DNA from: a virus
Virus record (IMG/VR): IMGVR_UViG_3300017605_000308
Span: 1-33,345 of that record
Strand: one strand, 5' to 3'
DNA length: 33,345 nucleotides
The position numbers and the translations under genes are program-made. The notes under the pieces are model-generated. The model did no database searches. It saw only the letters and a list, made by a program, of their open reading frames with translations, and was not told the DNA's origin. Below, one piece after another: positions 5,445 through 12,206 of this stretch; the stretch's first letter is position 1; every line of letters starts with the position of its first letter.

Positions 5445-6104
5445 CTACTTGGCGCAGTACTCTTGCACGTTCTGCTCGTGTTTGATTGCGAGCCGTGCGG
5501 CCCGACGCATCTCGTCGGTGATCACGAAGTTAGCGGGCAGCTTGCCCTTCTTGTTTTTGCCCTTCGCGGTGGCCTGCTGGGCCTTCCCGCGAATGTAGGC
5601 GTCAACAAGGGCTGTGGGCATGGGTGCCCGACGGGTGCGGGTCGGTCGGTCGGATGCCGACGCTGGGCTGCCGTTGCTACGCACGGCGCCTCCTTTACGG
5701 GTGACGGGTGCGCGACCACGGACGATAGAGGGTAATGCCTCATCGCCCATTTCGACAGTCCGGATTGCATGGTTACTCGCGTTCTTGCGAGTGTACCAAT
5801 TCCCCTGGGAGTCTTTCTGTGGCGTGACTGAGAGGTCACGCTTCGGGTTGTGCAGGGGAACGATCGGCGAGGGTACCAGCACCTTGCAGCCGTCCGGAAT
5901 GGTCAGCGGCGAGGTGACGCCAGTACACCAGCCTGTGCTGGTGTCGGTAACCTCGGTGTAAGAGTTACCACCTTGGTCACGCACCTTGATCCGGTCAGGA
6001 TTCGCAACCAGCGGAATAAGACCGTCCCTGATCGGGTGCAGTCGGATTCCGCCCTTGCGAGACAAGCTCGGACCGTTCTGTGGGATATCGCTGTAATCTT
6101 CCAC
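5445..6104 (-). CDS. hypothetical protein with basic C-terminus
   Basis: The frame from GTG 6102-6104 gives 219 residues, but no ribosome site is visible there, so the start is uncertain. The N-terminal half is strand-rich (IRLHPIRDGLIPLVANPDRI, GCKVLVPSPIVPLHNP). Residues 125-190 are very basic (GRAPVTRKGGAVRSNG, KAQQATAKGKNKKGKLP) and could contact nucleic acid, and the end is helical (TDEMRRAARLAIKHEQNVQE). The gene lies between the 6139-6197 and 5390-5423 hairpins, thus a single-gene unit, and both parS copies are within 400 bases of its ends. No ParB-type domain can be seen. No family recognised. Confidence 0.65.
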   Translation of the reverse strand: MEDYSDIPQNGPSLSRKGGIRLHPIRDGLIPLVANPDRIKVRDQGGNSYTEVTDTSTGWCTGVTSPLTIPDGCKVLVPSPIVPLHNPKRDLSVTPQKDSQGNWYTRKNASNHAIRTVEMGDEALPSIVRGRAPVTRKGGAVRSNGSPASASDRPTRTRRAPMPTALVDAYIRGKAQQATAKGKNKKGKLPANFVITDEMRRAARLAIKHEQNVQEYCAK

Positions 6105-6138
6105 GCGCGCAGGCTGGCTACTGACGCCTGAGCTGCCC

Positions 6139-6197
6139 GCACAAGATCACGGATCGGATGGTGAAACAGAAGTGAAACTTGATCCGTGATCTTGTGC
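6139..6197. terminator. long hairpin, 17-bp perfect stem
   Basis: Positions 6139-6155 (GCACAAGATCACGGATC) pair exactly with 6181-6197 around a 25-base loop. It lies upstream of the 5445-6104 gene and would block leftward read-through into it. Confidence 0.75.
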
Positions 6198-6409
6198 GTC
6201 AAAACTGGGCCTGCGCGTTGCCTCGAAGGCTAATCCCTGGTCGACTCTAACGGGCCCAAAATACACCCGTGACTTGTCGCGCCAGGTTTCCCTTCGCGCT
6301 GGCTACGTTACTAGTCGGCCCGGCTTTTTCGAGAGTCCGGACTAGGCAGGCGCTACCTGCGAAGTCGGACTCCTGCACTAACTGACATCGGAGTACAGTC
6401 ACGACTACG

Positions 6410-6619
6410 ATGCCCGAGTGTGCGTACGAAGCCACGTGTCAGCCAACCTTCACGCTGGCCTGGGACTCGGCCACGTGCTACGGGAACAAGTCACCGTTTC
6501 ACGTGAAACCAAACTGCATCCCAGACCTTCGCCAGGCCCGGTACGCTCGACGTACTAGACTGAGTAGGGCACCAATGGCTGAGAATCCAGCTAATCCAGC
6601 GTTTACTGCGTGGCGGTAG
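6410..6619 (+). CDS. doubtful small Cys-containing protein
   Basis: ATG at 6410 opens 69 codons. The first 40 residues look protein-like, with four cysteines (PECAYEATCQPTFTLAW, SATCYGNKSPFHVKPNC), and third positions are G/C rich there. No ribosome site is present; a TACAGT ten bases upstream could be a -10 box of an almost leaderless message. The parS palindrome at 6496-6509 encodes part of it (FHVK), which may instead mean the frame is accidental. Confidence 0.3.
   Translation: MPECAYEATCQPTFTLAWDSATCYGNKSPFHVKPNCIPDLRQARYARRTRLSRAPMAENPANPAFTAWR
6496..6509. promoter_or_regulatory. parS-like ParB-binding palindrome, copy 2
   Basis: A second exact GTTTCACGTGAAAC, about 1.09 kb from copy 1. 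Unlike copy 1 it is not part of a larger hairpin, which supports selection for the palindrome itself. Confidence 0.8.
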
Positions 6620-6869
6620 GCCATCACATTTTACAGGTACCCGGACTGATCCCATACTCGCGACATGCCCTCCCCTAGGTGCGGGGTATTACCAGGCATG
6701 GCGCTAGCTTGGGGCCGGCACGCTGGCATCCGTGAGCTACCAGACTAGGCGAACGAGTCACCCGGAAGGCAGATCTCGGTACTCGGACTGGTCCCCATGA
6801 TCAGAGACCGGTCCGTACTGGTAATGCTGGTAATGCGGATCTTGCATGTAGTGCTGTGTTGCTAGATAC

Positions 6870-6898
6870 AGCAAACCTCACACGTGCGACCATGTCAA
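6870..6898 (-). promoter_or_regulatory. possible leftward promoter
   Basis: Leftward TTGACA (6898-6893) and TTTGCT (6875-6870) are 17 bases apart. The -35 box is perfect, the -10 box poor. It could transcribe the gene-poor stretch toward the 5445-6104 gene. Confidence 0.35.
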
Positions 6899-7245
6899 GC
6901 GCCGCGTGGCAAGATTTTTTGTTGCCTCGAATCCCATGGCCCGTGCGACGCGCCCGATGGTTCCAGGTTCGGCGCTCGTTCCGTGTGACTCGATTGGTGT
7001 AACGCTACGTCGGTATCACGGTTACGGGATATCCCCCGAACGGGTGATATTTCTGTCATCCGTTCGGTCAGGCCGATGTCCCCGCGCACCCGCGTGAGGC
7101 AATCGGGCTGAACCGGACATACCGGACATAGCGCCCAACCAGGCTCAATGGTGACGTAACCGGACATTCTGGTACAAACTGGACATCGGCCGGGGTTGCC
7201 CCGTTCTACCGGGTGAGCACCATCGCTGAAACCGTTGTCTAGCAA
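6895..7245 (-). CDS. doubtful zinc-ribbon-like frame
   Basis: An open frame of 116 codons starts at TTG 7243-7245 without a ribosome site. Residues 19-50 contain RCPVCTRMSGYVTIEPGWAL followed by CPVCPVQPDC, a layout like a zinc ribbon. The second half has no clear protein character. The CPV codons coincide with the repeated CGGACA DNA motif, so the apparent ribbon may come from DNA-level repeats. I rate coding and non-coding about equally. Confidence 0.3.
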   Translation of the reverse strand: MLDNGFSDGAHPVERGNPGRCPVCTRMSGYVTIEPGWALCPVCPVQPDCLTRVRGDIGLTERMTEISPVRGISRNRDTDVALHQSSHTERAPNLEPSGASHGPWDSRQQKILPRGA

Positions 7246-7420
7246 CGTGTTTTCACGTAGGCGGCCTTTTGCGGGTTGCCTGGCGTGATCGTGTCTAGAT
7301 GCGGGTTTGACCCGCGTACGGGCCCGCTAGGTGCCTCAAATGGCCCAGTCCGTTTTGTCCGTACCGGCTAGGTGGTCGAGTCTGCTACCAAACGACACGA
7401 ATGCCCTGGTTTGTGCCTGT

Positions 7421-7843
7421 TTAGTTGATTTGTCCGATAAGTCCGATTACGACCACGTCGAACGCATACTCCCACGTTTGGCCTGGTTCGTTGCGGTATG
7501 GGTCGTTCTCGTCGGCCAGGTGGTGAATGTCGGCAATGTCCGAGCCGACACCAATCAGGTAATTGCGCCGCGCTTCGTAGGCACGCTCATATTCTGCCCA
7601 CATTTCGCGCGTCATGTGACCTTCGGTCGGTTCCGCGTGCATAGGACAACACACGTCCCATTCAATGCGATAAGTCCGGATGTAGTCGGTTGAGTACAAA
7701 TCGCAGTCTTGTGCAATTTCTACGATTACGCCCTCACATGTGAACATATCGCACTGGTCGTCCTCGATTGGGATGATTAGTCCCGAAGGACGGTATTCGA
7801 TGCGCATTCCAACGGCATTGAGTGTTTCAAGTACGTCTAGCAT
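7421..7843 (-). CDS. hypothetical protein
   Basis: ATG at 7841-7843 has GGGG six bases upstream; the product has 140 residues. The first 85 residues are strand-rich (MRIEYRPSGLIIPIEDDQCD, GVIVEIAQDCDLYSTDYIRT, WDVCCPMHAEP) with five cysteines, and a helical section follows (EMWAEYERAYEARRNYL). An acidic C-terminal part ends in a hydrophobic segment (YAFDVVVIGLIGQIN). Its composition is less G/C biased than that of the structural genes, in line with the surrounding region. The family was not recognised. Confidence 0.62.
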   Translation of the reverse strand: MLDVLETLNAVGMRIEYRPSGLIIPIEDDQCDMFTCEGVIVEIAQDCDLYSTDYIRTYRIEWDVCCPMHAEPTEGHMTREMWAEYERAYEARRNYLIGVGSDIADIHHLADENDPYRNEPGQTWEYAFDVVVIGLIGQIN

Positions 7844-7997
7844 GGATTACCCCTTATTGGCTAGCTCAGGATGCAATGTCCGTTTCGAGCATCAATAAGG
7901 GCATTCGTGCCGTTAGGTCGCGGACTCGGCCACCTAGTAACGGTTTGAGTAGGCGTGTATCCGAACGTGTCGGTTTACGCTGAATTGCTAGGGTTAG

Positions 7998-8333
7998 CTA
8001 CAGGTTTTCGTTCTTGATGTCTTCGAGCATGTATTGGTCGTTGACGTCGGCTTCGTCGCGAAGGTTGCGTTCGTGGTATTCGACGCAATACGCCAAAGAT
8101 TCACCGTTCTCGACCCACATGTCGTAAATGCGCTCGGTGCCCGATTCGCCCAGCTGGGGCCATGCCGCACGAATTGCACTCTTCAGGATGGCCTGGGTGT
8201 GTGCGTACGGCTTCGCCTGGTAGAAGGCGATATCCGCTGATTCGTGGCAAGCGGTCCAATAGTGCAATTCGGCGATCTTCTGGGCGTATTCCCGAAGCGC
8301 GGCGTAATTGGTGGGAATGTTCGACCTTGTCAT
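7998..8333 (-). CDS. hypothetical helical protein
   Basis: ATG at 8331-8333 with GGGGAG five bases upstream gives 111 residues; a longer reading to 8387 has no ribosome site. Helical segments dominate (YAALREYAQKIAELHYWTAC, THAQAILKSAIRAAWPQ with small variation, CVEYHERNLRDEADVNDQYM). The gene is divergent from 8399-8662 across a 65-base spacer containing a GTCGGG/CCCGAC inverted repeat that could be an operator. The family was not recognised. Confidence 0.68.
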   Translation of the reverse strand: MTRSNIPTNYAALREYAQKIAELHYWTACHESADIAFYQAKPYAHTQAILKSAIRAAWPQLGESGTERIYDMWVENGESLAYCVEYHERNLRDEADVNDQYMLEDIKNENL

Positions 8334-8398
8334 TGTATCTCCCCTTTTGTCGGGTCTTTTGTTGGTTGGTGCTGGATTGCCCGACAACGTTCGGATAC

Positions 8399-8662
8399 AT
8401 GCCTACTCAAACCATTAAGGGACATTTCAGTGTGCTAGCTACCCTTTACCGTGCCTTGTTGCGTTCTGCCCTAGTGGGCCCGCATTGTCCGTTTCAGAAC
8501 GGTTATGCGTGGCCGAGTCATAACGCGGGTGATTTGTACGTGGGTGCGAAAGATGTCGGTACTTGGGCCCGTGCAGGCGCACGGTTCGCCGAATGGGCAG
8601 CCGACATATCGGAATTGATGGCGGATGTTTGCCTTTACCCAGAATGTCTTGGTCATGCCTAG
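8399..8662 (+). CDS. small hypothetical protein
   Basis: ATG at 8399 opens 87 residues, MPTQTIKGHFSVLATLYRAL and onward, with a soluble, mixed fold pattern (GTWARAGARFAEWAADISEL) and cysteines at CPF, CLYPEC. The ribosome site is weak (CGGA). The frame makes better protein than the opposite strand. It is the only rightward gene in this stretch and meets the 8659-8817 gene tail to tail, sharing the palindromic stop CTAG. The family was not recognised. Confidence 0.5.
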   Translation: MPTQTIKGHFSVLATLYRALLRSALVGPHCPFQNGYAWPSHNAGDLYVGAKDVGTWARAGARFAEWAADISELMADVCLYPECLGHA

Positions 8663-8817
8663 TCGCCCAAGTAGCGGCGATTGCGGATGATTCTTTCGGT
8701 TTCGTCCTGGATGAAGACGATTAGCGCAACCAATTGCGTTATGCGGCCTTGGAACCTTCTGACCGAATCGACGCGATTGTCGAGATAGTCAAAAAGGCGC
8801 TCAATTATCCTGATCAT
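8659..8817 (-). CDS. 52-residue amphipathic helical protein
   Basis: ATG at 8815-8817 has GGGGAG seven bases upstream. The product is MIRIIERLFDYLDNRVDSVR, RFQGRITQLVALIVFIQDET, ERIIRNRRYLGD, one long helix pattern with a hydrophobic stripe and a central apolar run (QLVALIVFI). This could form a coiled coil or lie on the membrane. Its stop codon overlaps the stop of the convergent 8399-8662 gene. Too short for most gene callers, it is supported by the ribosome site and the regular heptad-like pattern. The family was not recognised. Confidence 0.58.
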   Translation of the reverse strand: MIRIIERLFDYLDNRVDSVRRFQGRITQLVALIVFIQDETERIIRNRRYLGD

Positions 8818-8995
8818 TCTAGTACTCCCCTATTCTTACCGATTTGGCCGGTATTTGTGGGGTCCGAGTACTCACGTCACACTCGGCCACGTTTACCGGT
8901 TAACGCCCGATTCATGCAAGAATGCACAACAAGGCACGGAAAGGGGTAGCTAGACCACAGGTGTCCCTTTTGCCGGTTACGTCACTATTGAGGAT

Positions 8996-9148
8996 TCAAG
9001 TTACGATTTGAGGCATTCCGTGCGCATTAGGGGGGAAGAATCCCAAACGGTCCGAATTGTGCTGGTCCGTCCCTTTTTCCGTGTCGCCTCGTTCCATGTC
9101 AAACATAGCGTATCTGACCTGGGACGGTTCACCCTTTCGGTTAGACAT
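8996..9148 (-). CDS. possible 50-residue protein
   Basis: ATG at 9146-9148 begins MSNRKGEPSQVRYAMFDMER, followed by GDTEKGTDQHNSDRLGFFPP and NAHGMPQIVT before TGA. The composition is like a small soluble protein and unlike random translation. The ribosome site (GGGTG) is weak. It is bordered by long gene-free DNA on the right. No family recognised. Confidence 0.42.
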   Translation of the reverse strand: MSNRKGEPSQVRYAMFDMERGDTEKGTDQHNSDRLGFFPPNAHGMPQIVT

Positions 9149-9505
9149 GGTTCACCCGAAAGGATGACGCTTAAAACGGACGAATAGGACGCAAGATCGC
9201 TCGGCCACGTGCCGGAATGGACGGGTGAGAATAGGGGAATAAAGCACGACATGTCCGGATATGTGATGCAGGTGGGTGCGCGTGCGCCTGGGCGCGCGGG
9301 TGCGGGTCGGGACGGGTACCCGAGGGGACAAAAGGGACGTATGGGATTGAAAAGTACATGTTTATACTTATGCGATCAATGGGGCCTAGTGTGCTTTGTT
9401 GGTGCGTATGGGGAAAGAAAGGGTATATAGGGTGAATGGTAAGTATGTAGGGTTAAGTATAGCAACATAGGACTCTTTGGAAACGTCGGGCATCTTATAC
9501 TAATT

Positions 9506-9584
9506 GTGCTCAATTACCATTCAATGCATTCTTATCGGGCGCTCATTGTGCATTCTTGTGCAATGGTGCTCAATGGTGTGCAAT
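9506..9584 (+). repeat. iteron-like GTGC(TC)AAT cluster
   Basis: Within 80 bases the related motifs GTGCTCAAT (9506, 9566), GTGCATT (9548) and GTGCAAT (9558, 9578) recur. Clusters of short direct repeats are typical of replication initiator or partition-protein binding regions. Confidence 0.42.
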
Positions 9585-9598
9585 TCGGACAAAGGTGC

Positions 9599-9620
9599 GC
9601 CGATAGTGTGCGCTATCGGC
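9599..9620. repeat. 8-bp inverted repeat
   Basis: GCCGATAG (9599-9606) pairs with CTATCGGC (9613-9620) across six bases. The same 7-base arms recur, further apart, at 10285-10291 and 10315-10321. Confidence 0.5.
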
Positions 9621-9960
9621 TAGTGGACATACCGGACAAGTACGTACAGATGTGTACAAACCCGTACAAAACGGACATCTCGGACGAAGGGGGGGATAAG
9701 GGAAAATCCGAACCGGGGTGCGCCGGCGCGCTCTCTTTCGTCCCCCGATGCCCAGTAAGTTTTTCAGAGCCCAAGATCAATTCTTACCCAGCTAAACCCT
9801 ACCCTGCAAGCTAAGCTCATCCACCATGCTAGGCAAGACTCTAGGTCTATGCACTCACATTACCCTGACGCGGCACACAGCGACGTTTAGAATCCGTAAG
9901 GTACGCTAGGCCACACCGTGTACGGTATCGCAGCCGGGCTGTACACACGGTCTCGGCCAT

Positions 9961-10168
9961 GTTTCCGCAGGTCAATGGGGTTGTGTGTATTTTGTGTATT
10001 ATGTGCTTTAGTATATCAATAGATATTAAAGGTATATATATAAGATCAGATCTCAATATTAAGAGACTTATTTTCTTATTATCTTCCTCTCACTCTTATA
10101 GGACACAAATCACAGAACGCATAACCCCTATTTGATCTATGTTTTCGCAGGTCAAAGGGTATTGTGTA
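9961..10168. other. AT-rich candidate origin between imperfect direct repeats
   Basis: About 9985-10100 is strikingly AT-rich (runs such as TATATATAAGATC) in a high-G+C genome. It is flanked by related copies of a segment starting GTTTYCGCAGGTCAA at 9961 and 10141, 180 bases apart. AT-rich DNA next to repeats is the usual form of a DNA-unwinding element. Confidence 0.4.
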
Positions 10169-10232
10169 CGTGGCTGCGGAACCCCCGTCACGAAACCACC
10201 CCGTACACGGATGGGGTCGCGCCGGCCAACGC

Positions 10233-10418
10233 ATCCCCTATACATTTGTTCGAATGCCGTCAGTACGTCGAACCAGTCTTACCGCCGATAGTCGTTTAGG
10301 CCGTGGCCGAGCGGCTATCGGACGTAGAGCTTTGGGGCCAGCAGGGGTAGAATTTAGTAGGGTCGATGTGAACTTAATGTAGCGGTTTTCGGACGTATCC
10401 CCTATACATTTGTTCGAA
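10233..10418 (+). repeat. pair of exact 22-bp direct repeats
   Basis: A 22-base sequence with core CCCTATACATTTGTTCGA occurs at 10233-10254 and again at 10397-10418, 164 bases apart. The second copy ends 16 bases before the start codon of the 10435 gene. TATACA inside it could be a -10 box; a shared operator is the other reading. Confidence 0.6.
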
Positions 10419-10434
10419 CAGTAGGCAGGTCCGC

Positions 10435-10734
10435 ATGACTCAAATCGACAAATTTTGGCTGGCCGTTTGGCTCGGAGTGCCCGTGCTGGCCCTCGGAATC
10501 CTGATCGGAGGCATCGTCGGCTATGGCCCAGGCTATATTCTCAGCGCTGTGGGACTCGGTATTCTTCTTGGCGCTTTTAGGTGGCGCTACCTTCGCTCGC
10601 TGGATTGGCGGGAAGCTAGCCGCGCTGTGGCTGAACAACACCAGCCCCTGGATTGGGGAACGGGCAGCCAACACCCGAGCTGCACTTTGGGGGAGGCGCA
10701 AGAAATTACTGTCCACCCTTGGGCGCGTTGGTGA
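10435..10734 (+). CDS. small membrane protein, first gene of rightward operon
   Basis: ATG at 10435 with AGGT four bases upstream gives 99 residues. Residues 8-50 form two hydrophobic helices (FWLAVWLGVPVLALGILIGG and YILSAVGLGILLGAF). After residue 55 the sequence loses protein character, exactly where the overlapping +1 frame (10523-11260) becomes convincing. Either the protein truly ends in this odd tail, or the ribosome or the sequence shifts frame by +1 so that the two membrane parts form one protein. The family was not recognised. Confidence 0.5.
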   Translation: MTQIDKFWLAVWLGVPVLALGILIGGIVGYGPGYILSAVGLGILLGAFRWRYLRSLDWREASRAVAEQHQPLDWGTGSQHPSCTLGEAQEITVHPWARW

Positions 10735-11260
10735 ACTGAGCGTCCTTCTGTACGTCGTCCTGCTGGTGCTGGCGCTGCTGGGCCTGAACCCAACCACTGT
10801 AGGTCTCGGCCCCAGTTTCTGGGGAATAGCGCTCAGGGTCGGCGTCGCGCTGTACTTCTTCGGAAAGGTTGGCTGGTATCTGGCGACCACCCTCGAACTT
10901 TACTACGCCAAACAAGCCGCAGAAATCGGAGCTTTAGCTGATGAGTACCTCAAACAATACCAGGCCGGACTCGTCCACTGGGGAAGACTCCCCGCCCGCG
11001 ACGCCGGACTCGAATGGGCCAGACTACCTGCGCCAAATAAGCCAGGCGCTGAGGCAACCCAGCCCGCCGGCACAGCAGGCACCCATCGGGCAGCTCCAGA
11101 AGGCGATCAACGAGCACCGGAGGAACAAACTCCGCGAGGAGGCCCTCCGGGAGGAGGACTACTACTTCACCCCAGTGGCCAGCCTGGGCCCCAGCGTGAA
11201 GGACTGGCTCAACCGATCGGACGCCACAACCAGCGAAGCCCCTGGGCCCGTCCCACCTGA
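10523..11260 (+). CDS. multi-pass membrane protein, long out-of-frame overlap
   Basis: ATG at 10523 has GGAGG eleven bases upstream; 245 residues. Hydrophobic segments lie at about 13-22, 72-88 (SVLLYVVLLVLALLG) and 98-122 (WGIALRVGVALYFFGKVGWY), with a basic, helical stretch between the first two. Up to about residue 140 it is good protein. The last 106 residues lie out of frame within the next gene and are a Pro/Gly/Arg-rich string, which is unusual. It overlaps the 10435 gene by 212 bases at its start as well. A membrane scaffold or transport role is conceivable; no family recognised. Confidence 0.58.
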   Translation: MAQAIFSALWDSVFFLALLGGATFARWIGGKLAALWLNNTSPWIGERAANTRAALWGRRKKLLSTLGRVGELSVLLYVVLLVLALLGLNPTTVGLGPSFWGIALRVGVALYFFGKVGWYLATTLELYYAKQAAEIGALADEYLKQYQAGLVHWGRLPARDAGLEWARLPAPNKPGAEATQPAGTAGTHRAAPEGDQRAPEEQTPRGGPPGGGLLLHPSGQPGPQREGLAQPIGRHNQRSPWARPT

Positions 11261-11543
11261 ACTCAGACCAGACGTCGACCTGAGCTGTCTGTACGCTGAA
11301 GGCAACACCGGCTTCAGCGAAGACACCCTTCGAAAGCTGTACTTCGCCCTGAAGATAGCCCGCCGCGGAATCAGCGAAGACACCGAAGAGGATCTGGTGG
11401 ACGCCCTCATCGACACCGACCCTGACGACGTTAACGAAGCGCTGGCGGCGCTGCTCAAGATCCAGCAGATCCTCATGGCGGTGGGCGCCAACTGCCAGAT
11501 GGGCCGACTCATCGACCGAAAACCGATCGGAGAAAACAAGTGA
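10941..11543 (+). CDS. hypothetical protein
   Basis: ATG at 10941, nine bases after GGAG and directly after an in-frame TAG, gives 200 residues. The first 40 residues are Ser/Pro/Asn rich and flexible. Residues 47-90 are basic and helical (QLQKAINEHRRNKLREEALR). The C-terminal 90 residues are compact and helical (EDTLRKLYFALKIARRGISE, EDLVDALIDTDPDDVNEALA). Third positions are strongly G/C, so it is the real reading frame of the overlap with 10523-11260. The family was not recognised. Confidence 0.72.
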   Translation: MSTSNNTRPDSSTGEDSPPATPDSNGPDYLRQISQALRQPSPPAQQAPIGQLQKAINEHRRNKLREEALREEDYYFTPVASLGPSVKDWLNRSDATTSEAPGPVPPELRPDVDLSCLYAEGNTGFSEDTLRKLYFALKIARRGISEDTEEDLVDALIDTDPDDVNEALAALLKIQQILMAVGANCQMGRLIDRKPIGENK

Positions 11544-11767
11544 GCACAGATCAGACCGCGCCGGAACCAGGCGACGTTTACCTGTATCTCGCCGACGAGG
11601 CACAGGTAAAGGCCTACTTCCGTGGCCAGCGCGACGTTGTGAAGTCGCTGCGCGACTCTGCGCTGTCCGAACTGGCAGGCGAAGAGCGCGCACTCATCCT
11701 CCACGCCACCGATGCTCTCGAGCGCACAATCGACATTCGAGAAAGGGACTACAGGAACTCCCGATGA
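11540..11767 (+). CDS. small acidic helical protein
   Basis: GTG at 11540 overlaps the preceding TGA (GTGA) and has GGAG seven bases upstream; 75 residues. After a short flexible start the sequence is one helical domain (DEAQVKAYFRGQRDVVKSLR, ALILHATDALERTIDIRERD). The next gene overlaps its stop, so it is co-translated within the operon. The family was not recognised. Confidence 0.7.
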   Translation: MSTDQTAPEPGDVYLYLADEAQVKAYFRGQRDVVKSLRDSALSELAGEERALILHATDALERTIDIRERDYRNSR

Positions 11768-12012
11768 CCGACAACGACAAGCCGGCCCGCACCCGGATCA
11801 TGCTGATTCGGGTCGAGGCATACGTGGCCGTGACCGACGCCGAGTTCGACACCTACGAGGCCAAGACCTTCGAGGAGGTGATCGAGAACCAGAAGAAGTG
11901 GATCGACGACGGCGAGTCGGCCGTCGAGGAGCTGATCGGCTGGGCGCCACGGGTCATCTCCGTTAAGCTCATGCCCGAGGACTTTGCCATCCCCAAGGAG
12001 GCTCACGAGTAG
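11764..12012 (+). CDS. small hypothetical protein
   Basis: ATG at 11764 overlaps the previous stop as ATGA, with AGGA eight bases upstream; 82 residues. A strand (IMLIRVEAYVAVTDAEFDTY) is followed by a helix (FEEVIENQKKWIDDG) and a strand-like segment (RVISVKLMPEDFAIP), a small alpha/beta fold with marked acidity. Membership in the tightly overlapping operon suggests a partner role. The family was not recognised. Confidence 0.7.
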   Translation: MTDNDKPARTRIMLIRVEAYVAVTDAEFDTYEAKTFEEVIENQKKWIDDGESAVEELIGWAPRVISVKLMPEDFAIPKEAHE

Positions 12013-12206
12013 TGCTGTCCCGCAATCCAGCCTGGCGGGAGGCCCTACCCTGGGAAACGCCAGGCCAACTGGAACCTGAACTTCGATCTGAAGAAAGGAG
12101 TTACAGTGAGCTTCGTCTCAAGTCCTGGAAGCAAGCACAGATGCGCCATTACGGCGTCCGGCAGCTGGTACGAGACGGTCAACCAACATGTCAGGCTGCG
12201 GCATGA
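12012..12206 (+). CDS. possible small basic protein overlapping next gene
   Basis: GTG at 12012 shares a base with the preceding TAG and has AAGGAGG ten bases upstream, so a start is likely. The 64 residues (MLSRNPAWREALPWETPGQL and so on) end 101 bases inside the next gene in another frame. A hairpin of 8 bp (12030-12065) lies within it. It could be a real peptide or a translational coupler that feeds ribosomes to 12106. Confidence 0.42.
   Translation: MLSRNPAWREALPWETPGQLEPELRSEERSYSELRLKSWKQAQMRHYGVRQLVRDGQPTCQAAA

Larger units (their letters stand above)
6198..7420. other. gene-poor stretch
   Basis: Codon composition is weak in all frames except the two doubtful frames listed here (6410-6619 plus, 6895-7245 minus). 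A 29-codon minus-strand frame at 6758-6847 (MQDPHYQHYQYGPVSDHGDQ and nine more) follows a possible promoter but has no ribosome site. The stretch also holds parS copy 2, a tandem GGTAATGCT repeat near 6819-6836 and three of the CGGACA motifs. Confidence 0.5.
7114..9677. repeat. dispersed CGGACA motif cluster
   Basis: CGGACA or its complement begins at 7114, 7123, 7161, 7356, 7431, 7537, 7877, 8486, 9252, 9586, 9633 and 9672. Twelve copies in 2.6 kb compare with one to two expected for a hexamer on two strands. Several extend to ACCGGACAT. A protein-binding site family is the likely reading. Confidence 0.5.
9149..10434. other. gene-free control or origin region
   Basis: No frame in this stretch has a ribosome site and protein-like composition. 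It contains a G-rich stretch (about 9260-9460, plus strand), the GTGC(TC)AAT repeat cluster, two CCGATAG/CTATCGG inverted repeats (9599-9620 and 10285-10321), an AT-rich core and two copies of a 22-bp repeat. Confidence 0.55.

Noticed and set aside
6247-6435. Minus-strand frame of 62 codons
   Set aside because: GTG start without ribosome site and no clear codon bias.
8471-8656. Minus-strand frame of 61 codons opposite 8399-8662
   Set aside because: No ribosome site and weaker protein character than the plus-strand reading.
9506-9814. Rightward frame of 102 codons starting GTG
   Set aside because: No ribosome site; it runs through the GTGC(TC)AAT repeats and an inverted repeat, and its composition is not protein-like.
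10164-10382. Plus-strand frame of 72 codons before the rightward operon
   Set aside because: It is rich in Arg and Pro, without ribosome site, and includes the 22-bp repeat and an inverted repeat.
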